DNA from: Anaeramoeba flamelloides
Lineage: Eukaryota; Metamonada; Anaeramoebidae
Assembly: GCA_027625915.1 (NCBI GenBank)
Contig: JANTQA010000060.1
Coordinates: 930,001-994,000 of the forward strand
DNA: 64,000 bases
Direction of reading: 5' to 3'
The translations under genes were made by a program, and so were the position numbers. The number at the start of each line of letters is the position of its first letter. Positions within the stretch are counted from its first letter, which is position 1. The notes beneath the pieces are model-generated. The model was not told where the DNA came from. It did no database searches and worked only from the letters and a program-made list of their open reading frames with translations. Of this stretch, positions 37,701 to 49,329 are shown one piece after another.

Positions 37701-39797
37701 AAAATTAAAAACCGATTTTGCGTTTAAAACTTTTAAAAATTGTAAACTTTTTCAACCCCCATAAAAAAAAAAATTATTTTCCGAAAAAAAATATAAATTT
37801 AGATGAAAAAAAAAGTACAATTTTCACTTTTTTACCAATTACAAGTTAGATCAGATCACATTTTTTTGTATTAGAAAAATAACACTCTTTTCTCTTCATA
37901 ATACTTTTTATTGATCACAAAAAAAGTTTTTTAAAAAAGAAAAATTATCCCCGTAAAAAAATTTTTTTGAAAATTTCTAAATTGGAAAATGTGATCCGTA
38001 ATTATTTTTATGATGTGATCTAATATTTCCTCTTATGACCAAGACAATTAAATTTCTAATTTTTTTTTGTTTAAGGATACGAGTTAAAAAAAATTTTTTT
38101 TTCTACTCAACACATTATCACCCGTTAATATTTTCTAAACTGTTATTTTCTAGAGAATCCTATATTGTTGTTTTGTTAGAAAAATAATTTCATTTTTTAT
38201 TGTTTACTTTTTCCAAAATTGTTTTCAAATAAGATTTTTGTTGCTTTTTGAACCAAAATCACCACTTTATACATTTTTTGAAAAAAACATTCTTTGTTTA
38301 CTTGTGGGTCCAAAATCAAATTATGTTGTAACATAGGTAATAACTCTTTTGATATTTTATTTAACTTTTTGAGAATTAAAATATTCTTTTTTAAACTCAC
38401 CCATTCTAACCTAATGATAATTTACTTCAACACAAAAAGGGGTTAGCAGTCAACAAAGAGAAAATATTAATACACAATCCACTTAGCCGATTTAAATCAA
38501 TGTTTTTGATAAATTTACTTTAAATAATCAGTATTAATTTTTTTTAATTTTTACTTCTGTTTTTTTATGATCGATCAAAAAATTTTTTTCTTGAAAAGTA
38601 TTTGATTACAATAAAATAAATTTTATTTGTAAATTTTAGGATTATTTCAATTTTTGGTCACAGGCCAAAGAAAATAAATAAAATAAATTATTTTATCCAA
38701 TTATTTTAATTTGATATTTTATTTGTTAATTTTTTTAAGTACCAATAATTAAAAAATTTTAGAGTAGTTAGATAAATAAAGAAATCTCAAAATTAAACGC
38801 GAATTTTCGAAAAAAATCTCTATTCAACGCGGTCGCAACGTATGTCAACCGCGGTTTTTTTAAAGTTTTTGCGTTGTCAAAAACGTCCTACCTGTGCAGT
38901 GTGTTTATTTTAAAGGAAAATTCACGGAAAAAATTGGAGGTACTGAGATTTGTTGTTACCCTTATTGGTTGGCGAAGTGAAACAAAAGTGTCAATTTGTT
39001 TTCAATAAATCGGTATTCATTTTTCAACATTCTGAAATTTTAGAAAAGACAAAAACAAAAAAGATCTTTTTTTCATTACAAAAAGAAAATATTGAAGAAT
39101 TTCTCCTTATTTGAAAATCGATGTTTGTGTATGTGGAGTGTTTTTTTGATTCAAAAAAAGTGAACTGGAATCCATCAATTTATTTTTTTTTTTAATTTTT
39201 GTTTTTTGTTATTTCTGCAACAAACAAAAAACAAGACAAAAATTGAAAAAGAGAAAAAAGAGCAAAAAAATTTACATAAATATTTGATCCGCTAACAAAA
39301 AGTTGTCCTTTTGATGTGACAAAATAGGAAGACTCTGCACCACAAACAGCATTTTTAATTTTTAAATTATTTTCTTCAAAGAAAGGTATGGGTGTAGGCT
39401 TCTCTACTGTATACAAAACTGAGTTGTCAAACCCGAGTTCGCCATTGAAATTGGACTCAAACCCGAAAACTAAACCAGAAGCAGACATGAAAATGAAATG
39501 GTTCTGTCCATTAGATGCACTTACGATCATTTCATCATCACGATCTAATCCATGGTGGACAACGGTTGTAATGTCCTGTCCATAGACATAAATTTCATTA
39601 TTGGATGCAACAAAGCAGGTCTTTTCTTCGCCTGAACAGACATACACAATATTTTCATTATAAAACAAAGGTAATGGATTTGGCGAAGAGACGTTTGTTA
39701 AAATCGTTTCTTCTTGGTTTTTGTTTTCTTGATCCTTGTTGTGAATTAAACTTAATTGCTGAACTTCGTTACAGCCCCAACCATATCCGTGAAACAT
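34711..39797 (-). CDS. RCC1-repeat protein with C-terminal BTB domains
   Basis: Two exons, 39797-39276 and 35931-34711, 1743 nt, 580 residues, separated by a 3344-nt intron. The phase 0 join gives GSNIYGQLGTGSNNREMNP, an exact RCC1 blade motif, so the exons belong together. RCC1-type blades fill residues ~1-360 (GWGCNEVQQL, FACGYGKFGQLGLG, YSCGSGDYNGNGQ, YTFGSNSHQQLGL). Two BTB-like units follow: a degenerate one (about 375-470, FCDLKLKNNKIKLNSSLLEARI trimmed to its CDLKLK...LNSSLLEARI core) and a better one (about 480-560, DFSLVFREEREVKVHKLIL, then FVEYLYTDDL). In family members the propeller binds partners and BTB dimerises or recruits Cullin-3; the role here is unknown. The intron carries the 1.3-kb TIR element. 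Confidence 0.9.
36148..36173. repeat. (AT)n microsatellite in the RCC1-BTB intron
   Basis: About 13 AT units, near the 3' end of the long intron. Confidence 0.8.
37573..38896. mobile_element. 1.3-kb TIR element (copy B) in the RCC1-BTB intron
   Basis: Identical 14-bp terminal inverted repeats, CACAGGTAGGACGT at 37573-37586 and its inverse at 38883-38896. Just inside lie CG-containing arms (GCGTTAAAAGCG on the left; CGCGGTCGCAACG and CCGCGG on the right) that stand out from the surrounding AT-rich DNA. A 201-bp open frame at 38197-38400 (-) has no recognised motif. No clear target-site duplication is visible. Copy A at 411-787 is a shorter relative. Superfamily not identified. Confidence 0.8.
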
Positions 39798-40842
39798 TTT
39801 GTTGAAGAAATAGGTTTAGAAGGAAAAAAAAAAAAAATGTAATTTTGAGTATTATTTAGTAACAAGTCAATTTTTTGTTCAGTTTTATAATTAAGTGGTA
39901 ATAGAATTTTGTGGTCTATGGGTAGTAGTTTAATTATTAAACCTATATTTGTGACTTTATGGCATCTTGAGTTGCAAGATCTTGGTACAATTAATATTTT
40001 TAGGTTCTGATTTGTGAAATTTTCCCTTTCTTCGGAATAGTTGAAACAAATTTTCCGTCTTTTATATTTTCTCACCACAGTTCATTATACCATCCTTAAA
40101 AAATATAAAATTAATTTCCTTTCCTATGTAATGTTTCTTAATTTGATTCTTTGTTGTTGAATATGCTTTTTTGAATGAATTTTGGTATATCGGAGTTGAA
40201 AAGTAAAAAAATATTAATTTGGTTTGTGAACACGTACACAAAGTGATATCTTGCTAGTTTATAGTTTTTCAAAAAAATACTAATTTTAGTTCAAAAACTT
40301 CAAATTGCGAGAAATCACTTTTTGCAAATGTGTAGAGGTTATTTTTTCAATTAAAGCCCAATTCCTGAATTTTGAACATACTCAATACAATTTATAGAAT
40401 ATCATTAGATCAATTCCATTTAATTGGGAAATAATTTAGATTTGAATTTATTTTTGCATTTTTTATATTTCTGTTTTGTTTTCATTTCTTTATATCATTA
40501 TCTTTATTCTTTTTTTTTTGGTTAGAACAGAGAATTCTTATTAATGATTGATAGAAGGTTAAAGTTTAGTTTAGTTAAATAGAAAAATCATATACTATTA
40601 TTTGATGGTACCTACTGTTTGATTGGATAATAACTATTTGTGAAGTTTTAACAATTTTATTTAAGTTTTTTTTTGGTTCAACTCTTTTTTCATTGTTTTG
40701 AATATAGTAGTTTGCTTTATTTTTTTTTTTTTTTAATTTAGATAAAAGGGGGTTATACATTAAAAGCATCCATACTTTTTTACAACAATGTGGTTTAATA
40801 TTATGATTGGAAAAAGACTAAAAATCAGGTGTTTATCAGCCT

Positions 40843-40873
<31 letters not shown>

Positions 40874-43052
40874 CATTGAGGGGTGAGTGAGGGTGGGGGT
40901 ATAAATCCTTAGAATTTGGTTTAGATAGACTATAATTAATAAGAAATTCATTTTTTCATGTTATGGTTTTTATTTAGTAGAAGTTTCGTTTTGAATTTAC
41001 AAACAAATTTATTAATTTTTTACGAAATTATTTAATAAAAAAAAAAGTGATAAAAATCATTTTTTTTTGTTCTAGATTTAAAAATATTAATAATGTGTTT
41101 GATAATATATAATTTTTTTTTTTTTTAAAAAAAAAATACTATCTTTGTAATCACAAAATTTTCATTTTTTCTTAAATTATTTACTAAAAACATAATCTTT
41201 TTTAAAAAGATGAATGATAATTATAATTATTTAAAATTATTTTCATAATAATATACTTTTAGAAAAATGTGATGAAAGAAAATCATTTTTTTTTTTTTTT
41301 TTTTTGGTTGAGAATTTTATATTGAAAGGGAAATACATATAAATGAATTAAATTATTCAAAAGAGCAAGATAAAACAATCAAGTGATTTTATACCTTATA
41401 ATTATTTGTTTGAATATTCACAACACTTAAAATTACATCTACCAAAAACTCAAGAAAAAAATTACATATTAGTTTTCAAGTTTTCGAATCTTCAAGGAGA
41501 ATAATAAAAAAACAATAATAATGGCAAAGTGATAATTGGCTAATATAAAAAACTCAAATAAAATTAAATAAATAAAAGATATCGAAAGCTACACCGGGGA
41601 TAGATCATTTAGATTTTATTTAAAGAGAAGTAAACTTACTTTTTTTTTCTTGATGGAAAAATAAATAAAAAATATTATTAAACTAAAAATGAAGGTGTTG
41701 ATGTTCGATTTGTTCAAAAATCAAAGTTTACAAGTAATTACTCCATTGAAATTATAAAAAGTTTTAGTAAATACTAAATAACGTTTAAATTGGAAATTAA
41801 AATCTTATTAGATCATTTAGAACGGTATTAATAAGTATTTTACCAACTCTATATTTATTAAAACGCAAAAAAAGGGATCCAATTTTTATGATCAATCAGA
41901 TACAAAAATCTAAAAAATAAATAAAATAAATAAAATAACAGTTGTAGGAGATAATTCAAATAAAATTTCAAGTGTAGAATTGTATTTTGAGTGGTTTGAA
42001 ACCATGGAAGATTTTTTAGTAACTTAAATGTATAAAAAACTGTTTTGTGTTATTTTAATTTCTTTTTTATTTTTATTACTTTTTTTTAATCCTTTTCAAA
42101 AAAAAAAATCCATTTTACTAACTATTGAATTGATTCTTTGAAATTTTCTTAAGGGATCTACGAAGATTTCTTTTTATATTGTTAAAATATCGAAAAAAAA
42201 AACAAAAAGAAATAATTTTTTCATTTTTCATAGATAGATAAAAAAACTCTCAATATTTTTTGATCTGCTCCAAAAAATTGGATACTTATAACTTTGTTTT
42301 TTTTTTTTTAGTCTTTCAATATTTTATTGGCATTTGTCACGTATTGGTTTCATAATATATATATTAGTAATTAAAAGATAAAGAAATAATTATTTTTTAT
42401 AATTTTTTAGTGGTTTTAATCCTTAAAATAAATATGAATTCAGCTCAAAAAAGTGAAGAAGATTTTTATTCAATTCAATATAACTTTTTTTTTTTTGTTA
42501 TTCTAATTAAACTTCTAAATTAAAAAGGTACCCAAAGAATGAATTTTTAATATTGTGATTGGTATGATCAGATATAAAATGATATCTTTTTCTCCAAAAC
42601 TTTTTAAAAATACTAAATAGTGTAAATATTAAATAGAAAACAAAAAGAATTTTTTAGTTTTTAATATATGATTAATGGACTAATTTTGTTTTTAAACAGC
42701 AAAATTTCTCATCTTTTAAGACTCTGTAGAAGAATAAGAAATTAATAGAATTCATTAATTGATATTTTTGAAAAGTAAAAACACCTGAATTTCATTTTGA
42801 AACAAGTTACAAATTTATAATCAAAAAAAATCAAGATAAAAGTTTTCGAATTTGTTAAACTCATCCAAGAAATCTAAAATTATTAAACATTTATGATGAA
42901 GAATAATTATATTATAAAACTGCATAATTGATCATTCACAATCTATGTTATTGAGAACAAAATCGTTGAGTAGTAACTCGAAAAAAAGAACTGAAAAACT
43001 AAACCATTTTTTTTAAAAATATCTTTAATAATATTAATCTTGTATTTTAAGA
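39798..43052. other. Intergenic, nothing recognised
   Basis: About 3.3 kb between the start of the RCC1-BTB gene (-) and the start of eS10 (+), so it must contain both promoters. It is composed of A/T runs (notably T runs near 40840-40875 and 41290). The open frame at 39752-40078 (-) overlaps the RCC1-BTB start and has no family resemblance. Confidence 0.5.
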
Positions 43053-44015
43053 ATGATTATCGCTAAAAAGGACCTTAAAAAAGTCTACACCTTATTCTTT
43101 AAAGCAGGTGTGTTTGTCTGTAAAAAAGATCCAAAAAAAAAGCATAAAGAAACCGGGCTAGAAGGAAGAGCAATTTACAAAATCATGAAATCACTCAGAT
43201 CTCGTGGATTAATTGAAGAACAATTCAATTGGCAATACTACTACTGGTTTGGTTTTTGTTTTTTTTCGATCTGCCTTTCATTTCTTCTTTTACAGCCTCT
43301 CGTTTTTCATTGAATCTCAATTTTAATTTTTTCTTTTCTTTTGTTTTGTTTATTTATTTTCACAAAAAACACAAAAAAATAAAAAAATAAAAACATAAAA
43401 CAAAAACAAAAATAACTTGTTCATTAATTACTTTTTAAAAAAGGCGTTTAAATAATGAAGGTATTGAATACTTAAGAGAATACCTCCATTTCCCAAAGGA
43501 AGTTGTTCCTGATACATACAAACCAAGAAAAAGAAGAGCACCACTCAGAGATCAAAGAAGAGGTGGAAGAGGCCGAGGTCGAGGTAGAGGAAGAGGAAGG
43601 TCATTTAGAGGAAGAGGCCGAGGTCGAGGAAGAGGTTTCAGAGGAAGAGGAAGAGGATTCTTAGGTGATAAAAAAATGGAACCATCTGATCGATTTAGAC
43701 CAAGCTTTGTAAGCCTTTTTGTTTATTTTTTATTAATTTTTTATTTTGCTTTTTTTTTTTTCTTTTGTTATTTTTTTATTATTTTTTGTGTTTATTTTTT
43801 CAAACAAAAAACCTTTTATTTAATTTCAACTTCAAAATACCTTTTTTACTCTTTTTTATTGTGATCCTTAATTTTTTGAAATTTTTTAGAGAGGCGGTAG
43901 AGGCAGAGGTAGAGGATTTAGAGGTAGAGGAAACCGAGAAGGTGGTTATAGACCTCGTAATTTTGGAGGAAGAGGACAAAATAGATACAACCAACAAGAT
44001 CAAGAACGTAAATAA
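43053..44015 (+). CDS. RPS10: Small ribosomal subunit protein eS10 with long RGG tail
   Basis: Three exons, 43053-43246, 43444-43708 and 43890-44015, 585 nt, 194 residues; introns 197 and 181 nt. The N-terminal winged-helix domain is typical eS10: IIAKKDLKKVYTLFFKAGVF with VCKKDPKKK, then IMKSLRSRGLIEEQFNWQYY, and across the first splice YYWRLNNEGIEYLREYLHFP. The C-terminal ~90 residues are an Arg/Gly-rich tail (RGRGRGR, FRGRGRG, NREGGYRPRNFGGRGQ), longer than the short basic tail of most eS10. The second intron lies inside the RGG tail at phase 0 (TTT | AGA). eS10 binds near the 40S mRNA entry site. Arg methylation of the tail is plausible but not shown. Confidence 0.95.
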
Positions 44016-46122
44016 TTAATGAATTTAGAAATGTTGTGTTTGGTTTGATCATTTTTTAAATCCAGAAAATAATTCACAATTATTTCTTCTTTTATTTGGA
44101 GTCTGTCTGAATAATTTTAAAAATTGCTTGAAATCAACATTGGTTTTTACCGAACCAATAGATTTTTTTTATTTTCATTTTTTTTTTTTTTATTAAAAGA
44201 ATTCTTCATTAAAGAAACAAATAAAGAATATTAGAAAACCACATTTGTATTTTTGAAATTTGTCTTTTCTTTTTTGGTTGCTATTTTAATTTATTTTTTC
44301 AACAAATACACATTTTTTTATCTTATTTATCATTTTGAAATTCAAAAGATCGAAGAAAAACAATTGGAATTTTCTTTTAATAGTGTTTGCTATGGACAAT
44401 AATTTTACTATTAGGAAATTGACAGAGCAAATATTCAACAACCCTTTTAAACTTAAAGCAAAAAGTATAAATATCTACAGTCACTTCCACTTTTAAGACA
44501 CTAACTTTGTACGAAATTTAAGGTACATAAAAAAAATCTTAAATTAAGGCACATTTTTTCGACTCAACAGTAATATAATTTGAGTAAAAAAATATTCCAA
44601 AAAATGAACTTTAATTTGAGATTTTTTTTATGTGCCTTAAATTTCGTTGAAAGTTTGTGCCTCAAAAGTGAGAATGACTGTATTTCAATAAATCATCTCT
44701 TAAGAACAACGTTTGAAATTCAAGAATTTGTCTCAACCCAATATATTCCAATCTCATTTACATTCTGATTGGTTGATCTTCAAAATACTTACCAATTAAC
44801 ATCAAAAAATCATTTTATATGATTTTTTGAAATGAATAATTTAGTAGAAATTTTTTTTAGATAGTTAAACTCGAACATCCTGTTAGGAAACATGGGAATG
44901 AAAATGAAATCTAATCACTATTTTTTTGACAAAAAAATCAAGATCATCTCACAATAATCTCAATAAACAACTCTAACTTTTGAAAGATCACATTTACGAT
45001 GATTATTGACCATTGGGTTTCTTGTTTTGTTTAAGTGTCTTCAGAAATCAAGATTAAATCTTTTCAAGGAATTATTATTTTGTCTTTGTTTTTTTAGTTT
45101 TTGGTCGTTTTGTTTTTTCTTGGATTGAAGTTAGTAACAACCCTTATTAAGGTCAGTATAGCCTCTTTGCCATTTTGAGCAGAATCTCGAATACCAAATA
45201 CCCAAAACATTTGGTAAATTTTTTTGTTACAATTTTTTTTGTTTATATTATTTCTTTCAATCCACAATTGTTAGTTTCAAAATAAATTGTTTGTTTCAAG
45301 TCAAATTGGGTTGGTGGTTATGGGGTAAAGTTTTTGTGGTGTTTTGCATACAGCAATCTAAATGAAAATTATATTTTGAAAAAATTTTATTAGTTATTTT
45401 GTTCAAAAAAAATACAGCCCAATTTCAAAAAAGAAAAAAAAAATTTTCTTTTTTAAAAAATAAGAATATTTGTGAATTCGATTGAAATACCAAAAACTTT
45501 ATAGTACTTTTTGCAAACTGTAATCCAACTAGAAAAGCACAATGATTAATTCTATAATTGTTACCATTTTTATCAATTTTGACCTCTTAGGTGGATATGA
45601 TATAAACATTCAGCTTAAATAGCATATCAAAAATAAAGAATAGAAACTTCTCGGAAATTTCTCAGGTTTGTAGCTTTCACCTAAGAAGAAATTTTATAAA
45701 AAAGTTGTTTTATCCCAATCTTCCCCTAATTTTTTAGAACAAGAGCACTGACATAAAAATTTTCGGAAAAATATATGATTTTTTAGTTCTTAGATCTTAT
45801 TAAAGAAATATTTGTAAGAAGTACCAACCACCAAACCATGATCAAAATCTTTAATACTTTTAAATTTCAAATACAAATATCATCCTTCAGAAGTGGGAAA
45901 AATTTCATCTGATAATTTTGTACAAAAAAAATAATTCGTAAATTGTAAAACTCTGGAGAATGTGAAAGAATAAAGGTGGGAAATTATTTAGCATTTGCCT
46001 TCCATTCACAATTTTTATTAATGTTAGTAAAAATTATTAACTTTTGCTAAATTTCATTTTTTTCCAATTAATTTTGTTTTTTCATATTTTAATATTTTTC
46101 TCCTTTGAAAAAACAATTCGCA
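44016..46122. other. Intergenic between eS10 and a small acidic-protein gene
   Basis: Apart from the fold-back MITE at 44479-44680 nothing is recognised. The short frames here are A/T-rich noise. Confidence 0.5.
44479..44680. mobile_element. TA-flanked fold-back MITE (family F), copy 2
   Basis: 202 bp, TA on each side (44477-44478 and 44681-44682). Arms CAGTCACTTCCACTTTTAAG and, reversed, CAGTCATTCTCACTTTTGAG; the pairing extends inwards through CGAAATTTAAGG...ACATAAAAAAAATCT on both sides, about 75 bp in all. Better preserved than the copy at 19886-20080. Confidence 0.85.
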
Positions 46123-46605
46123 ATGGGAGGAGTAGTTGCAACAAATACTAACCAGAAAAATATGATAAGTCAAACTTTTTCATCAAACGATCACTTTCAA
46201 AACGAAGGAAAATTTTTGATCATGACTTTAGAAACAAAACACGAGTGTAACAGATGTTCTCAAACCAATTTCAAAAGCAAGGACAAAAAAAATCAAGAAA
46301 AAAAAAATAAAATACCAATTCAGCCCATTTTGTTAAAGAAAGAAACTGAAAAAGAATTTGAACCACAAAAAAAAAAGAACTTGACTTCTTCAAACAAAAA
46401 TAATCAAAATAACGCTCTTGAAGAAGAATCGGATCAACAAATTGAACTGGAGGAATCGGGATCAGAATCAGAATTTTATACTGACATTGAGCCAACGAAT
46501 GAATACCAAGAATCTAGTAACGATTATTATTATGAAGAAGGTGAAGACAATTTTGATGAGTACCAAGTTTTTGAAGATTCAATAAACAGTTCTGGAAGTG
46601 GCTAG
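46123..46605 (+). CDS. Small acidic protein of unknown function
   Basis: 160 residues from the ATG at 46123, chosen because the frame upstream lacks an ATG and the start MGGVVATNT gives a Gly at position 2, compatible with N-myristoylation (inferred, weak). Residues ~30-70 contain CNRCSQTN and a Lys-rich stretch; residues ~95-155 are strongly acidic with Ser/Tyr (DYYYEEGEDNFDEYQVFED), ending SINSSGSG. No intron apparent. No family recognised. Codon quality and base composition (richer in C/G than flanks) support a real gene. Confidence 0.6.
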   Translation: MGGVVATNTNQKNMISQTFSSNDHFQNEGKFLIMTLETKHECNRCSQTNFKSKDKKNQEKKNKIPIQPILLKKETEKEFEPQKKKNLTSSNKNNQNNALEEESDQQIELEESGSESEFYTDIEPTNEYQESSNDYYYEEGEDNFDEYQVFEDSINSSGSG

Positions 46606-47185
46606 TTCTGACTAATAAAAAAATCTTTTCATTTTGAAATGGCTTTTTTTTTTTTGAATTGTTTTTTCATTTTTTCTTCCAAATATTTTAAATTTACTTG
46701 GGATTTAACAAAATTGACTGTAAAATTTAAAGTCACTGACAAACAGGAAGGAAAACGACTTTCAATTGATCACTTGGCCCAAAATAAATTAAAAACAATA
46801 CTGGTATTTGAATGAAATGGGAACAAATTACAGTTGATTTTCTTTTTTTGGAATATTGAAATCTGAGTTTTATTTGGGATTTTTAGTTTACCCAATAAAC
46901 CAAATCAAAAAACAGGACCAACAAATAACTCAGAAGATCAAATTTCTTTCAAAAATTGATTGGTACAAAAAAAAAGAAGAGGGAAATGAAGTGAAAATAT
47001 TTTCCCTTTTATTATTCATATACTGGTCGTCTTGAAAAAAGAGAAAAAAAAAGAAATACTGGAATGCAAACAAGATCAGAATAAAAGTTGTAAAAAATGT
47101 TATCCAACTGTTTAAATGGGTTTAACAAATAGTTTGAGTACCACTTTTTAAAATTTGAGTGACTGGTTTTTTTTACACAAGCTTT

Positions 47186-47322
47186 GTTTCTGACAAAGGG
47201 GAGAAACATTTTTTTCAAATATCAATTATTATTTATAATTAACCAAAAATTTGTTTCTGACACAGGGGAGTATCAAAAAAAATTTTTTTTTTCAATAACA
47301 ATTATTTTTGATGATTAACCTT
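47186..47322. repeat. Two-copy tandem repeat, 67-bp offset
   Basis: GTTTCTGACAAAGGGGAG at 47186 recurs as GTTTCTGACACAGGGGAG at 47253, each followed by a T/A run, TCAATAACAATTATT-like sequence and ATTAACC. The copies differ by scattered substitutions. Confidence 0.75.
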
Positions 47323-47377
47323 TGAAGAACAAATATAAAATAAGTAGAATAATAAACATTAGGGAATCGTTGAGAAA

Positions 47378-47660
47378 GGCTATTTCTAAATAAGAGGGGC
47401 AAATTTATTTTAAGGTGGCTTGATTAAAATTAATCCACAGAGAACTATTTAAAGATCCAAAATTATTAACAATCGCTTATTGGTTCTTAATAATAAACCA
47501 ATTTGTTTGTTTGTATAACATTAAATAAATAAAAGATATTAAATTTTCTGATTTTGATTTTATCTGATATTTTTGTATTGTCGAAAATGGGTGATTATTT
47601 CTTTTTTATTAATAATAAAAATCGTTTTCATAACTTGTTTAATCACAACAAATTTTCAAA
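47378..47660. repeat. Dispersed repeat R3, copy 2
   Basis: Aligns with 15596-15870 from GGCTATTTC...GGGGCAAATTTATTTTAA through AAATAAAAGATATTAAA and TCTGATATTTTTGTA. It lies in intergenic DNA, whereas copy 1 is intronic. Confidence 0.6.
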
Positions 47661-48355
47661 TAGAATTGAAAACATATAAATGAATTTTTTTATTTCAAAA
47701 AATGTTTGTACCCTTTAAATATGGCCCTTTTTTTATTGAAATTGACCATACCATATTTTTTCTACAAAAAAAGAGTTAAATTTTCCCAATCATTTTTTTG
47801 GAAATACTTTAATGAAAATATTTTAAAGATAATTCATTTGTATAGATTTAATCAGTATAAATATTTATTTTTAATTTTGAATTGTAAATTTATAAATACC
47901 TCAACTAACCAAGAGGATTTTTTATCAAATTTAATAAAAAAATTCCTCAGTTCATTGGAAAACTATTATTTATAAAGTTAATCTAATTGACTAATAGATT
48001 TTTTTAAAAAGTGAAAACCCCAAAATTATATGGTGCTCGTTTAGAAAAAGAAACAACAACGTTATATCTGATCTTCAATTGAAGATAGAAAGAAAGTTCC
48101 AATAGAAATCAATATGATTTTTCTTCAATCATTTCCAAACTTTTGAGAACGTGTAAATAGCATTTTGCAACTTGGTGACTAAAGATCTAGCAATAAAAAA
48201 ATAAATTTATAAAATAATTGTATATCAAAAAAAATTGAAAAATGTGAAAAAATAATTTCAATTTTTAAAAATTTACGATTTAAATTTTTATTTCTAATAT
48301 CCATTCAAATACTTTAAACAAATATATGTTGTCTATTACAACTGGTGCAATTTGA

Positions 48356-48730
48356 TTGGAAAATTATTTGATTGAAATGTGGGTATTTTTTAACATGTGC
48401 GTTTGTGGGGGGGGGGGGGGGGGTATATTTCACAGATGCCCAGTGACACAAATTATACCTAATCGAAACACTCCAAGCATTTTTTTAGTGAAATATCTAA
48501 ATATTAAAATAAACCGGGTGGTTGGGGATTGTAAGCGTTTAATAAAATTGAATGATAATAATAATTTACTAAAGAGTTATGGATCGGTTTTATTTATCAA
48601 ATTATTGGGATTGTTTGCAATAATAAAAATTCTTACACATTTGCTGGAAACAATTTTCACGTATTATCGGTGTATGTTAACAAGTGATTTGTATTTTCTG
48701 AAAGACAGTGGTGATTATACTGTTGGTTAG
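48356..48730 (+). other. Open frame of doubtful coding value, with a G17 run
   Basis: A 124-codon frame with no ATG at its start, reading through 17 consecutive G (48407-48423). The part after the run is less AT-biased than its flanks and encodes residues such as RVVGDCKRLIKLND and LFIKLLGLFAIIKIL. No family was recognised. If the true G-run length differs from 17, the frame before it is meaningless. Confidence 0.2.
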
Positions 48731-49194
48731 GTTGTTGGTCAATGTATGAAAATTAAGAGTAGAAATAAGGTTATTTTGTAAGTTAAATTAGAAAAAAAAA
48801 CCTGTTTTTATTTTTTTTTATCTATTAAAAAAAACAGTTTAAAAAAATTACCAAATATTTTGTAATTATCTTTTATTTTAGTGTTTTTTAAACATTGATA
48901 ATATCAAATTATCTGAAATAATATCCCACAATGTGATATATGTGGTAAATTTTTTTCAGGGAATTTATAAAGTGTTCAATAAATTTTTTAAAATTATTTA
49001 AAAGATCAAAGATGAAATCTAATTGCTGAATTGAAAAAATAAACGTTGGGTTATATACCATGTAAAGTAAATTTCATAATAAATGGTCCATCTTACATTT
49101 GAATAGTGAATTTTTTTTATATTGTTTTGAAGTTTTTCCTCTCATAATGAAAAGTTTGCAAATAAATCATTTTTTCTCTTTTTTATTTTTTCAG

Positions 49195-49329
49195 CAGTGT
49201 TTTGTTAAAATGGAAAATGAAAATGAAAAATTGGAAAGAAGTAACAGATGAATTAATGAAAAAATTTGTTTCAAATATGAAAAAGAGATTAGATTTAGTT
49301 ATTCTAATGGAAGGAGAATCGATAAATGG
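49195..49329 (+). other. Possible internal exon of an unidentified gene
   Basis: A good pyrimidine tract and CAG precede an open stretch reading LLKWKMKMKNWKEVTDELM and KKRLDLVILMEGESIN, followed by a GT. A second pyrimidine tract and CAG near 49626 would lead to a stop within a few codons. No upstream exon and no family can be identified, so this is only a candidate. Confidence 0.2.

Noticed and set aside
39192-39797. Stand-alone short RCC1 protein
   Set aside because: The frame past 39276 is intronic; the exon joins to 35931 in phase 0 and completes an RCC1 blade.
39752-40078. 108-residue open frame (-) overlapping the RCC1-BTB start
   Set aside because: Out of frame with the gene, no recognisable motif, probably its 5' leader.
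47706-47975. 89-residue open frame (+)
   Set aside because: Phe/Leu/Lys-biased AT-rich translation with no motif, next to a repeat, no splice support.
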